A stretch of DNA of 64,000 bases, taken from positions 986,001 through 1,050,000 of the forward strand of contig NZ_AQUO01000001.1 in assembly GCF_000371965.1 (NCBI RefSeq), in the 5' to 3' direction. The translations under genes and the position numbers were made by a program. The stretch is from Paracoccus sp. N5. Its GTDB lineage: Bacteria; Pseudomonadota; Alphaproteobacteria; Rhodobacterales; Rhodobacteraceae. The notes beneath the pieces are model-generated. The model saw only the letters and a program-made list of their open reading frames with translations, was not told the DNA's origin and did no database searches. Below, piece after piece: positions 24,309-32,215 of this stretch; within the stretch, counting starts at the first letter, position 1; the number at the start of each line of letters is the position of its first letter.

Positions 24309-25220
24309 TCAGGCGAAGATCAGCGAGGACAGCCGGCGCCGGCCCTTCTGCGCCAGCGGATCGGTGGGTTTCAGCGCATCGAAGATCGTCAGCAGCTGCG
24401 CCTTGGCGGCGCCGTCGTTCCAGTCGCGGTCGCGGCGGAAGGCGTCCAGAAGCTGGTCGATGGCCTCCTCGACCTGGCCGGCGGCATGCAGCGCGGTGGC
24501 ATAGTCCAGCCGGGCCTGCTGGTCGGCGGGATCGGCCTCGACCTTGGCGCGCAGCTCGTCCAGCGGGCCGGCATTGGCGGCCTGCCGGGCCAGCTGCAAT
24601 TGGGCGCGGGCGGCCTCGACCGCGGCGGCGCCGGCGACGCTGGCCGGCACCCGGGCTAGTTCCTGCTCGGCCCGGGCGGTGTCGCCCGCCGCCACCAGGG
24701 CGCGGACCAGCCCGCCCCAGGCCACGGCATTCTCGGGCTCTTCCTCGGCGATGGCGGCAAAGGTCTCGGCCGCGTCCTCGGCGGCCCCCTCGGCCAGCAT
24801 GGCCTCGGCCGCGTCCAGCGCCTCGGCCAGCCCGCCGTCATCGCCGCCCATCGCGGCCAGCTTCTCGACGAATTGCTTGACCTGGCTCTGCGGCACCGCG
24901 CCCTGGAAGGCATCGACCGGCTGGCCCTGGAAGAAGGCATAGACGGTCGGGATCGACTGCACGCGCAGCTGGCCGGCGATCATCTGGTTTTCGTCCACAT
25001 TGATCTTGGCCATGCGGACGCGGCCCTTGTGGCGGGCGACCTCGGCCTCCAGCTGCGGGCCGAGGGTCTTGCAGGGGCCGCACCAGGGCGCCCAGAAATC
25101 GACGATGACCGGCACCGTCATCGAGGCGTCGATGACATCGGCCATGAAGGTCGCCTCGGTCACGTCCTTGATGATGTCGGCGGGGGCTTTGTCGGCGGGG
25201 GCTTGGCCAAGCTCGAGCAT
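24309..25220 (-). CDS. Thioredoxin-like co-chaperone with TPR tail (YbbN/CnoX type)
   Basis: A 303-residue protein with an N-terminal thioredoxin fold carrying the active site W46-C-G-P-C50 and a C-terminal half of alanine-rich helical repeats (tetratricopeptide type). This layout is that of YbbN/CnoX, which protects client proteins under oxidative stress and hands them to chaperones. In E. coli YbbN the active cysteines are lost, but here both remain, so redox activity is likely. It is first in an operon with the LON-domain and Trm112 genes. The ATG at 25220 has AGAGGAA upstream. Confidence 0.92.
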   Translation of the reverse strand: MLELGQAPADKAPADIIKDVTEATFMADVIDASMTVPVIVDFWAPWCGPCKTLGPQLEAEVARHKGRVRMAKINVDENQMIAGQLRVQSIPTVYAFFQGQPVDAFQGAVPQSQVKQFVEKLAAMGGDDGGLAEALDAAEAMLAEGAAEDAAETFAAIAEEEPENAVAWGGLVRALVAAGDTARAEQELARVPASVAGAAAVEAARAQLQLARQAANAGPLDELRAKVEADPADQQARLDYATALHAAGQVEEAIDQLLDAFRRDRDWNDGAAKAQLLTIFDALKPTDPLAQKGRRRLSSLIFA

Positions 25221-25304
25221 CGGGATTCCTCTTGCGAATGGATTGCCTTCTAGATGGAGCAGCGACCGGGGCGATGCAAGCCGCCTCGCCGCCGCAGCCC
25301 GCGG

Positions 25305-26090
25305 CTAGAGGTCGAAGCGCGCCAGCACCGGGACGTGGTCGCTGGGCTGCTCCCAACCGCGCACCGGGCGCAGGATGCGGCTGCCATGGCCGGCATTGGC
25401 GATGTCGGGCGTCGCCCAGATGTGATCCAGCCGCCGGCCCTTGTCGGCCGCATCCCAGTCGCGGGCGCGATAGCTCCACCAGCTGAAAAGCCGGCCGTCG
25501 GGGATGTCCTTGCGGGTGATGTCGACCCATTTGCCGGCGTCCTGCGCGGCGCCCAGGTGCTCGATCTCGACCGGCGTATGGCTGACGATCTTCAAGAGCG
25601 CCTTGTGGTTCCAGACGTCATCCTCGCGCGGCGCGATATTCAGGTCGCCCACCATGATGGCGCGGGCCGGCAGGTCGGCATGGAAGGCGTCGCGCATCTC
25701 GGTCAGGAAATCCAGCTTCTGGCCGAACTTGACGTTCTGCTCGCGGTCGGGAATGTCGCCGCCCGCCGGAACGTAGAAATTGTGGATGGTCACGCCGTTC
25801 TCCAGCCGTGCGGCAACGTGGCGGGCATGGCCGAGGCTGGCATAGTCGCGGTCGCCGGCATCCTCGATCGGCAGCTTCGAGAGGATCGCGACGCCATTAT
25901 AACCCTTTTGCCCGCGCGCGACGATGTGGCGATAGCCCAGGGCATGGAACCCCTCCAGCGGGATCTTCTCGACCGGGCTCTTGATCTCCTGCAGGCACAG
26001 GATGTCGGGCGCCTCCTCGGTCAGAAGCCGCGTCACCAGCGCCTCGCGCAGACGAACGGAATTGATGTTCCAGGTGGCGATGGTGAACAT
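25305..26090 (-). CDS. xthA: Exodeoxyribonuclease III
   Basis: A 261-residue AP endonuclease/3'-5' exonuclease of the ExoIII family, acting in base excision repair. Conserved blocks are TWNINSVRLR, LCLQEIKS with the metal-binding Glu, VGDLNIAP and the C-terminal SDHVPV with the catalytic His. Length fits (about 260). AAGGAG stands before the ATG at 26090. Confidence 0.95.
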   Translation of the reverse strand: MFTIATWNINSVRLREALVTRLLTEEAPDILCLQEIKSPVEKIPLEGFHALGYRHIVARGQKGYNGVAILSKLPIEDAGDRDYASLGHARHVAARLENGVTIHNFYVPAGGDIPDREQNVKFGQKLDFLTEMRDAFHADLPARAIMVGDLNIAPREDDVWNHKALLKIVSHTPVEIEHLGAAQDAGKWVDITRKDIPDGRLFSWWSYRARDWDAADKGRRLDHIWATPDIANAGHGSRILRPVRGWEQPSDHVPVLARFDL

Positions 26091-26170
26091 GGGCGGCTCC
26101 TTTTTCGCGGGCGGAGCCTAGGCGGCACGGCCCGGCTTGTCCACCACGCCCGGCGCCGGGGGCGCTTCGC

Positions 26171-26258
26171 CCCCCGGACCCCCAGAGGATATTTCCGCAA
26201 GAAAGAACCAGGCTCGGTGTTTCTCTCTTGTGGAAATATCCCACGGGGGTCCGGGGGT
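26171..26258. repeat. Long imperfect inverted repeat of the GGATATTTCC...AAGAAAGAA element
   Basis: Two arms of about 38 bases (26171-26208 and 26221-26258) face each other across a 12-base spacer. Each arm has a run of CCCCCGGACCCCC next to a GGATATTTCC core and AAGA-rich tail. It fills most of the 311-base gap between xthA and the OmpR-type gene, both of which are on the minus strand. As RNA it would form a very strong hairpin, so it likely ends transcription of the OmpR-type gene. Otherwise nothing coding was seen in this gap. Confidence 0.65.
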
Positions 26259-26401
26259 GTGAAACCCCCGGCTGCGGCAGGGCAAAGACAAACCCGGCCA
26301 CCTGTTCGGGGGCCGGGTGGTCGTGTGGCCGCATCCACCGGCCACTGGGCTTCGCAGACAGAACCCCAAGCGGCGCGCCCGGTTCCGCCGCTTAGCCTTT
26401 A

Positions 26402-27088
26402 TCAAGCCACCAGGCGATAGCCGCCCGATTCCGTCACCAGCAGACGCGCGTTCGAGGGATCGGGCTCGATCTTCTGGCGCAGGCGGTAGATGTGGGTTTC
26501 CAGCGTGTGGGTGGTCACGCCGGCATTGTAGCCCCAGACCTCGTGCAGAAGCACGTCGCGCGGCACCACGCCGTCCTGGGCGCGATAGAGGAACTTCAGG
26601 ATGTTGGTTTCCTTTTCCGTCAGCCGGATCTTGCGGTCCTTGCCGTCGATCAGCATCTTCATCGCCGGCTTGAACGTATAGGGGCCCAGCTGGAAGATGG
26701 CATCCTCGGACTGTTCATGCGTGCGCAGCTGCGCCCGCAGCCGCGCCAGCAGCACCGGGAACTTGAACGGCTTGGTGATATAGTCGTTCGCCCCCGAATC
26801 CAGCCCCAGGATGGTGTCGGCGTCGGTATCGTGGCCCGTCAGCATGACGATCGGGCATTTCACGCCCTGCTTGCGCAGCTTCTTGCACAGCTCGCGCCCG
26901 TCGGTATCGGGCAGGCCCACGTCCAGCACGACCAGGTCGAAGATCGCGCCCTTGGTCCGTTCCACCGCCTCATGGCCCGAGCCGGCCTCGAGCACCTCGA
27001 AGTCCTCGGTCGCGGTCAGTTGCTCGGCCAGGGCCTCGCGCAGGTCGTCCTCGTCATCGACGAGCAGGATCTTTTTCAGTCCGGCCAT
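26402..27088 (-). CDS. OmpR/PhoB-family response regulator, orphan
   Basis: A 228-residue regulator. The receiver (about 5-120) has D11-D12-type acidic pair in LLVDDEDDLR, phospho-acceptor Asp in LVVLDVGLPDTDG, T in MLTGHD and K in ITKPFKF. The winged-helix DNA-binding domain (about 135-228) has LTEKETNILKFLYR and THTLETHIYRLRQKI. No histidine kinase gene is adjacent, so its partner is unknown. GGAGGCAAG stands before the ATG. It is divergent from ribA. Confidence 0.93.
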   Translation of the reverse strand: MAGLKKILLVDDEDDLREALAEQLTATEDFEVLEAGSGHEAVERTKGAIFDLVVLDVGLPDTDGRELCKKLRKQGVKCPIVMLTGHDTDADTILGLDSGANDYITKPFKFPVLLARLRAQLRTHEQSEDAIFQLGPYTFKPAMKMLIDGKDRKIRLTEKETNILKFLYRAQDGVVPRDVLLHEVWGYNAGVTTHTLETHIYRLRQKIEPDPSNARLLVTESGGYRLVA

Positions 27089-27221
27089 TCTTGCCTCCTT
27101 TGGCTTTATGGCGGAAAGGTGATGAGGCCTGGGGCGGGCGTCCAGCGCCTTGCAGCAATTCTCACATGGAGTTGTCGGGAATCCGCCCTATGTTTCAGTT
27201 TGTTTCAACCGCGCGGCTGCC

Positions 27222-28283
27222 ATGACCCTGATCCCGACCCTGACCGAGACCCTGTCGCGCGCCCGCGCCGACCTGCGCATGGGCCTGCCGGTGGTGGTCG
27301 GCGACCAGTTGGTCGCCGCGGTCGAGACGCTGCGCCCGGACCGGCTGGCGGCGATGCGCGCGCTGGGCCCCGCCACACTGGCCATCACCTTGCCCCGGGC
27401 CGAGACGCTGAAGGTCCGGGTCTATGACGGCGACCTGGCGCGGATCGCGGTGCCGGGGGACGCCGACCTCGGCTGGCTGCGCGCCGTCGCCGATCCGGCG
27501 GGCGATCTGATGACGCCGATGAAGGGGCCGTTCCAAAGCCCGCGTGGCGGCGATACCGCGGCGCACCGCGCCGGGATCGCGCTGGCGAAATCGGCGCAAT
27601 TGCTGCCGGCGGTGCTGGTCGTCCCGGTGGCGGCCGCGCCCGAGGGGCTGACCCGGCTCTCGCCCGGCCCCGCGCTGGCGCAGATGGCGGCCGAGGCCGC
27701 CATGGCGCCGGTCGCCGCCGCCCGGCTGCCGCTGCTCGCGGCCGAGAATTCGAAACTGCACATCTTCCGCCCCGACAATGGCGAGGCCGAGCATTACGCC
27801 GTCGAGATCGGCGCCCCCCCGCGCGAGGCGCCGGTGCTGGCCCGGCTGCATTCGGCCTGTTTCACCGGCGACGTGCTGGGCAGCCTGAAATGCGATTGCG
27901 GGCCGCAGCTCAATGCCGCGCTGCAGGCGATGGGCCAGAACGGTTCGGGCGTGCTGCTGTATCTGAACCAGGAGGGGCGCGGCATTGGCCTCGCGAACAA
28001 GATGCGGGCCTATGCCTTGCAGAACCAGGGCTTCGACACGGTCGAGGCCAACCACCGGCTGGGCTTCGACGACGACGAGCGCGACTTCCGCATCGGCGCC
28101 GGCATCCTGCGCGAGATGGGTTTTCAATCGGTGCGGCTGATGACCAACAACCCGCGCAAGGTCGCCATGCTGGAGGGCCACGGCATCCGGGTCGCCGAGC
28201 GCGTGCCGCTGGTCACGCCGCGCAACCGCCACAACACCGGCTACCTGGACGTCAAGGCCGCCAAGTCGGGGCACCTGCTGTGA
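27222..28283 (+). CDS. ribA: GTP cyclohydrolase II with degenerate RibB-like N-terminal half
   Basis: A 353-residue protein. The C-terminal part (about 155-353) is a complete GTP cyclohydrolase II, first step of riboflavin synthesis, with zinc cysteines in SACFTGDVLGSLKCDCG and the catalytic NQEGRGIGL block. The N-terminal part looks like a dihydroxybutanone-phosphate synthase (RibB) domain: GLPVVVGDQ, GDLMTPMKGPF and AAHRAGIALAKSA line up with RibB, but the acidic metal and substrate motif (EDRENEGD) is gone. So it is probably not bifunctional. The ATG at 27222 is used; the extension upstream lacks coding character. The stop overlaps the L,D-transpeptidase start. Confidence 0.92.
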   Translation: MTLIPTLTETLSRARADLRMGLPVVVGDQLVAAVETLRPDRLAAMRALGPATLAITLPRAETLKVRVYDGDLARIAVPGDADLGWLRAVADPAGDLMTPMKGPFQSPRGGDTAAHRAGIALAKSAQLLPAVLVVPVAAAPEGLTRLSPGPALAQMAAEAAMAPVAAARLPLLAAENSKLHIFRPDNGEAEHYAVEIGAPPREAPVLARLHSACFTGDVLGSLKCDCGPQLNAALQAMGQNGSGVLLYLNQEGRGIGLANKMRAYALQNQGFDTVEANHRLGFDDDERDFRIGAGILREMGFQSVRLMTNNPRKVAMLEGHGIRVAERVPLVTPRNRHNTGYLDVKAAKSGHLL

Positions 28284-28813
28284 TCCGGCTGACGCCGCTG
28301 GGGCTGTGGGCGCGCGGCCGGCTGCTGCCCTGTTCGGTCGGGCGCGGCGGGCTGACGCGCGCCAAGCGCGAAGGCGACGGCGCGACCCCCATCGGCCGGC
28401 ACCGCATCGTCGGGCTGCTCTATCGTCCCGACCGGGTGGCGCGGCCCTCGGGCTGGGCGCGGCCGATCCTGCCGGGCGACCTGTGGTGCGATGCCTCGGG
28501 GGATCCGGCCTATAACCAGCCGGTGCGCGCGCCCTTCGCCCCCAGCCACGAGGCGATGCGGCGGGCCGATCCGCTTTACGACATCGTGCTGGTCACCGAC
28601 TGGAACTTTCCGCAGGCGCGGCCGGGCGCCGGCTCGGCGATCTTCCTGCACCAATGGCGCCGGCCGGGCTTTCCCACCGCGGGCTGCATCGCCATGGCCC
28701 GGCGCGACCTAGGCTGGCTCGCCTCGGTGGTGCGGCCGGGCGAGCTGCTGGAGGTGCCGGACCTGCCGCGCTGGCCGGCCCGCCGCCGCAGGGCCAGGAT
28801 CGGCAAGGACTAG
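28280..28813 (+). CDS. L,D-transpeptidase family protein (YkuD domain), no signal peptide
   Basis: A 177-residue YkuD-domain protein with the catalytic block H124-QWRRPGFPTAG-C136. YkuD enzymes make 3-3 crosslinks or anchor proteins in peptidoglycan. No signal peptide is visible, so it is of the small group often encoded without one, whose location is unclear. The start is GTG at 28280, overlapping the ribA TGA (GTGA), so it is translated with ribA. Confidence 0.85.
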   Translation: MIRLTPLGLWARGRLLPCSVGRGGLTRAKREGDGATPIGRHRIVGLLYRPDRVARPSGWARPILPGDLWCDASGDPAYNQPVRAPFAPSHEAMRRADPLYDIVLVTDWNFPQARPGAGSAIFLHQWRRPGFPTAGCIAMARRDLGWLASVVRPGELLEVPDLPRWPARRRRARIGKD

Positions 28814-28817
28814 GCCG

Positions 28818-29303
28818 TCAGGGGCGAATGAAGTCCCAGTTCACCCGGATCGAGCGCGGTTCGCAATAAAGCCGCAGGCTCTCGGTCTCGCCCCGGTCGC
28901 TCTGAAAGGCGTCGAGGCTGTCGTAGACATGCAGCTGCGCCATGCGGACATGGCCGCCGTCCACCCCGGTCACGAAGAAGGCATAGACATGCTGGCCATG
29001 CGCCAGGCCGAAGCCCTGGGTATTTTCGGCATCCTGGCTGGGCTGGTAATATTTGGTCGAGAAGTAATAGCCCGTGTCCTCGAAATAGAGTTCGGGTGCA
29101 TCGAGGGCCTCGGCGAAATTGTAGCTGTAGCGGTTCGACTGCCCTTTGGCGTCCGGCCGTTCGGCGCAGAACTCGACCCGCTGGTCGGCGGTCAGGATGT
29201 CGCAGGTCAGCACCGGCATCATGCCCGGCCCGCAATTCGCCGCCGCCTGCCCGGCCAGGCAGGCCAGGCCCAATCCGGCAAGAAACTGCCTTGCCGCCGT
29301 CAT
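28818..29303 (-). CDS. Exported protein of unknown function, member 2 of a tandem pair
   Basis: A 161-residue exported protein (signal peptide MTAARQFLAGLGLACLAGQAAA). The mature part has cysteines near residues 24, 34, 46 and 147. It resembles the upstream neighbour in layout: a cysteine near the start, a YSYNFAE/YAYISPK strand, FFVTGVDGG / VFVDGAL in the middle, an LHVYDS / LQVYGS strand and a C-terminal 'C-x-PRSIRV' or 'C-x-PPSIRI' motif. The two are clearly paralogues. Three bases separate them. No function recognised; disulfide-stabilised periplasmic beta protein is likely. Confidence 0.75.
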   Translation of the reverse strand: MTAARQFLAGLGLACLAGQAAANCGPGMMPVLTCDILTADQRVEFCAERPDAKGQSNRYSYNFAEALDAPELYFEDTGYYFSTKYYQPSQDAENTQGFGLAHGQHVYAFFVTGVDGGHVRMAQLHVYDSLDAFQSDRGETESLRLYCEPRSIRVNWDFIRP

Positions 29304-29306
29304 CGC

Positions 29307-29804
29307 TTAGCCCGGCCCGAAATTTTCATCGTCGATCCTGATCGAGGGAGGATAGCAGACCCTGCGCTGGATCGGCCTGTCCTGCCTGTATTCGTTGAAA
29401 TCCTGTTCCGAGCCATAGACCTGCAGCACCGCCGGGTTGGGCGAGTTCAGCTCTTGCCCTTCGCCGTCAAGGTTCATCAAGGCACCGTCCACGAAGACCG
29501 CATAGACCGTGCCGCCGTTCGACAGCGCGGTGGCATAGGCCGGGCCATGGATGCCCTGCACATGGTCCTTGACGCCGCCGATGCCGCTGTCGGCCCGAAA
29601 GCTCAGCTCGCGGCCCTTGGGCGAGATATAGGCATAGTCAAGCGCGCCGCCGGGCAGCCTGCAGATCTCGACCCGCGCCTTGCGCTCGGGGAATTCGCAG
29701 GCAAAGAGCAAGTCGCCCGGCTGCGCGCAATCGGCCAGTGCCGGGCCGGCGGCCAGCGCCAGGATCAGGGCGGCGATGCCCCGGCTTCCGGCGCGGCCGG
29801 TCAC
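29307..29804 (-). CDS. Exported protein of unknown function, member 1 of a tandem pair
   Basis: A 165-residue protein with a signal peptide ending near ALA (GIAALILALAAGPALA). The start is GTG at 29804, overlapping the TGA of the RNA methyltransferase gene. The mature chain shares the order of motifs with the next gene (see that entry): an N-terminal cysteine pair, DYAYISPKG, VYAVFVDGALMN, LQVYGSEQDFNEY and CYPPSIRI. Translational coupling to an RNA methyltransferase is curious and probably only reflects gene packing. Confidence 0.72.
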   Translation of the reverse strand: MTGRAGSRGIAALILALAAGPALADCAQPGDLLFACEFPERKARVEICRLPGGALDYAYISPKGRELSFRADSGIGGVKDHVQGIHGPAYATALSNGGTVYAVFVDGALMNLDGEGQELNSPNPAVLQVYGSEQDFNEYRQDRPIQRRVCYPPSIRIDDENFGPG

Positions 29805-30979
29805 AGCGCCCCCGTCTGCCACAACCGCACCTTCAGCCCGCCATGGGCGACATAGGGCCCCGGTTCGCGGAACGGCAGGCCGGTGGCGCGGGCCAGCGGC
29901 GCCTCGCTGGTCACCAGGCCGACGCGCCAGCCGGAAAAGCGCGTGCGCAGCACCTCGCCCATCGCCGCGTGCAGGCCGAAGAGCGGCCCCTTGTTGCCGA
30001 TGCGGGCGCCATAGGGCGGGTTGATGACGACCAGGCCGGGCGGGCCGTCGGGGCGTTGCAGGTCGGCAAAGGCGCAGGTCTCGAAGCGGGTCAGGGCCGC
30101 GACGCCGGCGCGCTCGGCATTCTCGCGGCTCATGCGGATGGCGCCGGGGTCGCGGTCGCTGCCGTGAAACAGCAGCGCCGGTGCTTTCGGGGCGGTCCCG
30201 CGCAAGGCGTCGAAACCGGCGGCGTCGAAACCGGGGAAATGCTGGAAGGCAAAGCCGCGCAGCCGGCCGGGGGCAAGGCCCGACGCGATCTCGGCCGCCT
30301 CGATGACGAAGGTGCCGGATCCGCACATCGGGTCCAGCACCGGCTCGCGCCCGTCGAAGCCGCATTGGCGCAGGAACATCGCCGCCATGGTCTCGCGCAT
30401 CGGCGCCTTGCCGACCGCCTGCTTGTGGCCGCGCTTGTGCAGGCTTTCGCCCGAGGTATCGAGGCTGAGCGTGCAGAGATCGTCCTCGAGCCGGATCTTC
30501 AGCGTGACCGGCGCGTCGTCGGCGACGCTGGCGCCGATGCTGTCGCGGATCGCGGCCTCGACGCGCTGGGTGATGGCGCCGGCGTGATAGATGCGCGACT
30601 TGCGGCTGGTGGCCTCCAGCCGCAGCGGCACCTCGGGGCGCAGCCAGTCGGCCCAGGGAAAGCGGCGCGCGCGCTTGTCGAGCTGCGCCGGATGCATGGC
30701 GCGAAAGGCGCCGATGCGGGCCAGCACCCGGGTCGCGCCGCGCAGATGCAGGTTGGCGCGCCAGACCTCGGGCCAGCCGCCGGTAAAGGTCACGCCGCCG
30801 GGCTGGACCTGCGCGTCGAAGCCCAGGGCGCGCGCCTCGGCGGCCAGGGGTTCCTCGAGACCCGGGGTGGCGACCAGGAAGATCTCCATCCGGGCCGGGT
30901 CGGCGGCCAGCGGTGCGGCTTCGGGCGGTGCCGCGACGGCGGCGGGCTTGCGGGCGGCTTTGGTCTGGCGGGGCGTCAT
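29801..30979 (-). CDS. THUMP-domain class I RNA methyltransferase (RlmL N-half type)
   Basis: A 392-residue S-adenosylmethionine-dependent RNA methyltransferase. After a basic, alanine-rich tail (1-35) comes a THUMP domain (about 40-165; PGLEEPLAAEARALGF, ATRVLARIGAFRAMH) and then the Rossmann methyltransferase with DPMCGSGTFVIEAAEIA and the base-flipping motif NPPYGARIG. This matches the 23S rRNA guanine-N2 methyltransferase group (RlmL/YcbY first half). The ATG at 30979 is chosen; a longer frame to 31087 overlaps the divergent promoter zone. Confidence 0.9.
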   Translation of the reverse strand: MTPRQTKAARKPAAVAAPPEAAPLAADPARMEIFLVATPGLEEPLAAEARALGFDAQVQPGGVTFTGGWPEVWRANLHLRGATRVLARIGAFRAMHPAQLDKRARRFPWADWLRPEVPLRLEATSRKSRIYHAGAITQRVEAAIRDSIGASVADDAPVTLKIRLEDDLCTLSLDTSGESLHKRGHKQAVGKAPMRETMAAMFLRQCGFDGREPVLDPMCGSGTFVIEAAEIASGLAPGRLRGFAFQHFPGFDAAGFDALRGTAPKAPALLFHGSDRDPGAIRMSRENAERAGVAALTRFETCAFADLQRPDGPPGLVVINPPYGARIGNKGPLFGLHAAMGEVLRTRFSGWRVGLVTSEAPLARATGLPFREPGPYVAHGGLKVRLWQTGAL

Positions 30980-31138
30980 CGGGATCCGGGAAGGCGAAAG
31001 GCCCCGCATCATGCGCCCTGCCACGGGCAAAGTCCATCCGGCGGTATTGTCTGCATCCGGGCGACAGTGTTCCCCGATTGGCGCCATTTCGTGGCCGGCG
31101 GGCCGGGGCTATCTTCCATGCAGCACAAGGAGATCATC

Positions 31139-31933
31139 ATGGCCACAAGTGACGCCCCCATCCAGATCGGCCAGGTTGCGCTGGTCGTCAACGACCTCGA
31201 CCGCGTCGGGGATTACTACCAGTCGGTGATCGGGCTCGACCGGCTTTCCGGCAGCGGCGAGGAGCGGGTGCTGGGCGCCGGCGGCCAGCCGCTGGTCGTG
31301 CTGCGCCGCGACAGGGCCGCGCGCCACCGCCCGCGCGAGGCCGGGCTGTTCCACACCGCCTTCCTGCTGCCCGACCGCAAGGCGCTGGGCCGCTGGCTGC
31401 GCCATGTCGCGGACCGGCAGATCGGGCTGGACGGGGCCTCGGATCACCTGGTCAGCGAGGCGCTCTACCTGCGCGACCCCGAGGGCAATGGCATCGAGGT
31501 CTATGCCGACCGCCCCCGCAGCAGCTGGCAGACCGACGGGCGCGAGGTGCGCATGGACACCCTCGCGCTGGACCTGAACGAACTCGCGGGCGGGGCGGAT
31601 GCGCCCTGGCGCGGGGCGCCCGAAGGCAGCGTGATCGGCCATGTCCACCTGCAGGTCGGCAATGTCGCCGAGGCCGAGGCCTTCTACATGAACCGGCTGG
31701 GCATGGACCGCAGCGCGCATCTCTTCGGCGCCAGCTTCTTTGCCACCGGCGGCTATCACCACCACCTGGCGGGCAATATCTGGAACAGCCGCGGCGCCGG
31801 GCTGCGCAGCGCCGATGCCACCGGCCTGGCCGAGGTGGTGCTGGCCGCCGACGCCCCGTCCCTGGCGGCGCTCGGCGCGCGCGACTTCACCGATCCCTGG
31901 GGCACCCGGATCCGCGTGGCCGCCAAGGGCTGA
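31139..31933 (+). CDS. VOC-family protein, catechol 2,3-dioxygenase (CatE)-like
   Basis: A 264-residue protein of two vicinal-oxygen-chelate modules. The N-terminal module (IGQVALVVNDLDRVGDYYQS) has Gln in place of the usual metal His; the C-terminal module begins VIGHVHLQVGNVAEAEAFY with the expected His and has EVYADRP and HHHLAGNIW. This is the pattern of Bacillus CatE-like proteins, where only one half binds metal. Actual substrate unknown. AAGGAG lies six bases before the ATG at 31139. A strong hairpin follows the gene. Confidence 0.85.
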   Translation: MATSDAPIQIGQVALVVNDLDRVGDYYQSVIGLDRLSGSGEERVLGAGGQPLVVLRRDRAARHRPREAGLFHTAFLLPDRKALGRWLRHVADRQIGLDGASDHLVSEALYLRDPEGNGIEVYADRPRSSWQTDGREVRMDTLALDLNELAGGADAPWRGAPEGSVIGHVHLQVGNVAEAEAFYMNRLGMDRSAHLFGASFFATGGYHHHLAGNIWNSRGAGLRSADATGLAEVVLAADAPSLAALGARDFTDPWGTRIRVAAKG

Positions 31934-31956
31934 GCCGGCCCGGGGGCTCTGCCCCC

Positions 31957-32022
31957 GCGCCTCTGCGGCCCCTCGATGGGGCCGCAGAGGCGCCCCCCCG
32001 GGATATTTCGGCAAGAAAGAAA
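31957..32022 (+). terminator. 16-bp perfect hairpin plus dispersed GGGATATTT element
   Basis: GCGCCTCTGCGGCCCC (31957-31972) pairs perfectly with 31978-31993 across a five-base loop. It is followed directly by CCGGGATATTTCGGCAAGAA, a copy of the dispersed intergenic element. There is no T run, so it is either a factor-assisted end of the VOC gene or an mRNA-stabilising hairpin. Confidence 0.6.
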
Positions 32023-32136
32023 AAGGGGCGGCGCGAGAGAGATGCGCCGCCCCAGTCTCACACGCCAAGAGGGAAAACCTGACGATGGAGGGGCAACGCC
32101 CGTCGCGCGCTTCGGGTTCATCACGATTGCGCGAAG

Positions 32137-32158
32137 CCGGGGCGCCCCGGTTTTCCTT
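32137..32158 (+). terminator. Terminator-like hairpin in the gabD leader
   Basis: CCGGGGCGCCCCGG (32137-32150), a GC palindrome, is followed at once by TTTTCCTT, the shape of an intrinsic terminator. It lies about 58 bases before the gabD start and after the hairpin of the VOC gene. It could be an attenuator for gabD or the end of a short upstream transcript. Confidence 0.4.
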
Positions 32159-32215
32159 GCTTTGGCCTGGCAAAAGCGCAAGCCTGCGCCGAATCCCGCC
32201 GCAAGGAGACCGACG

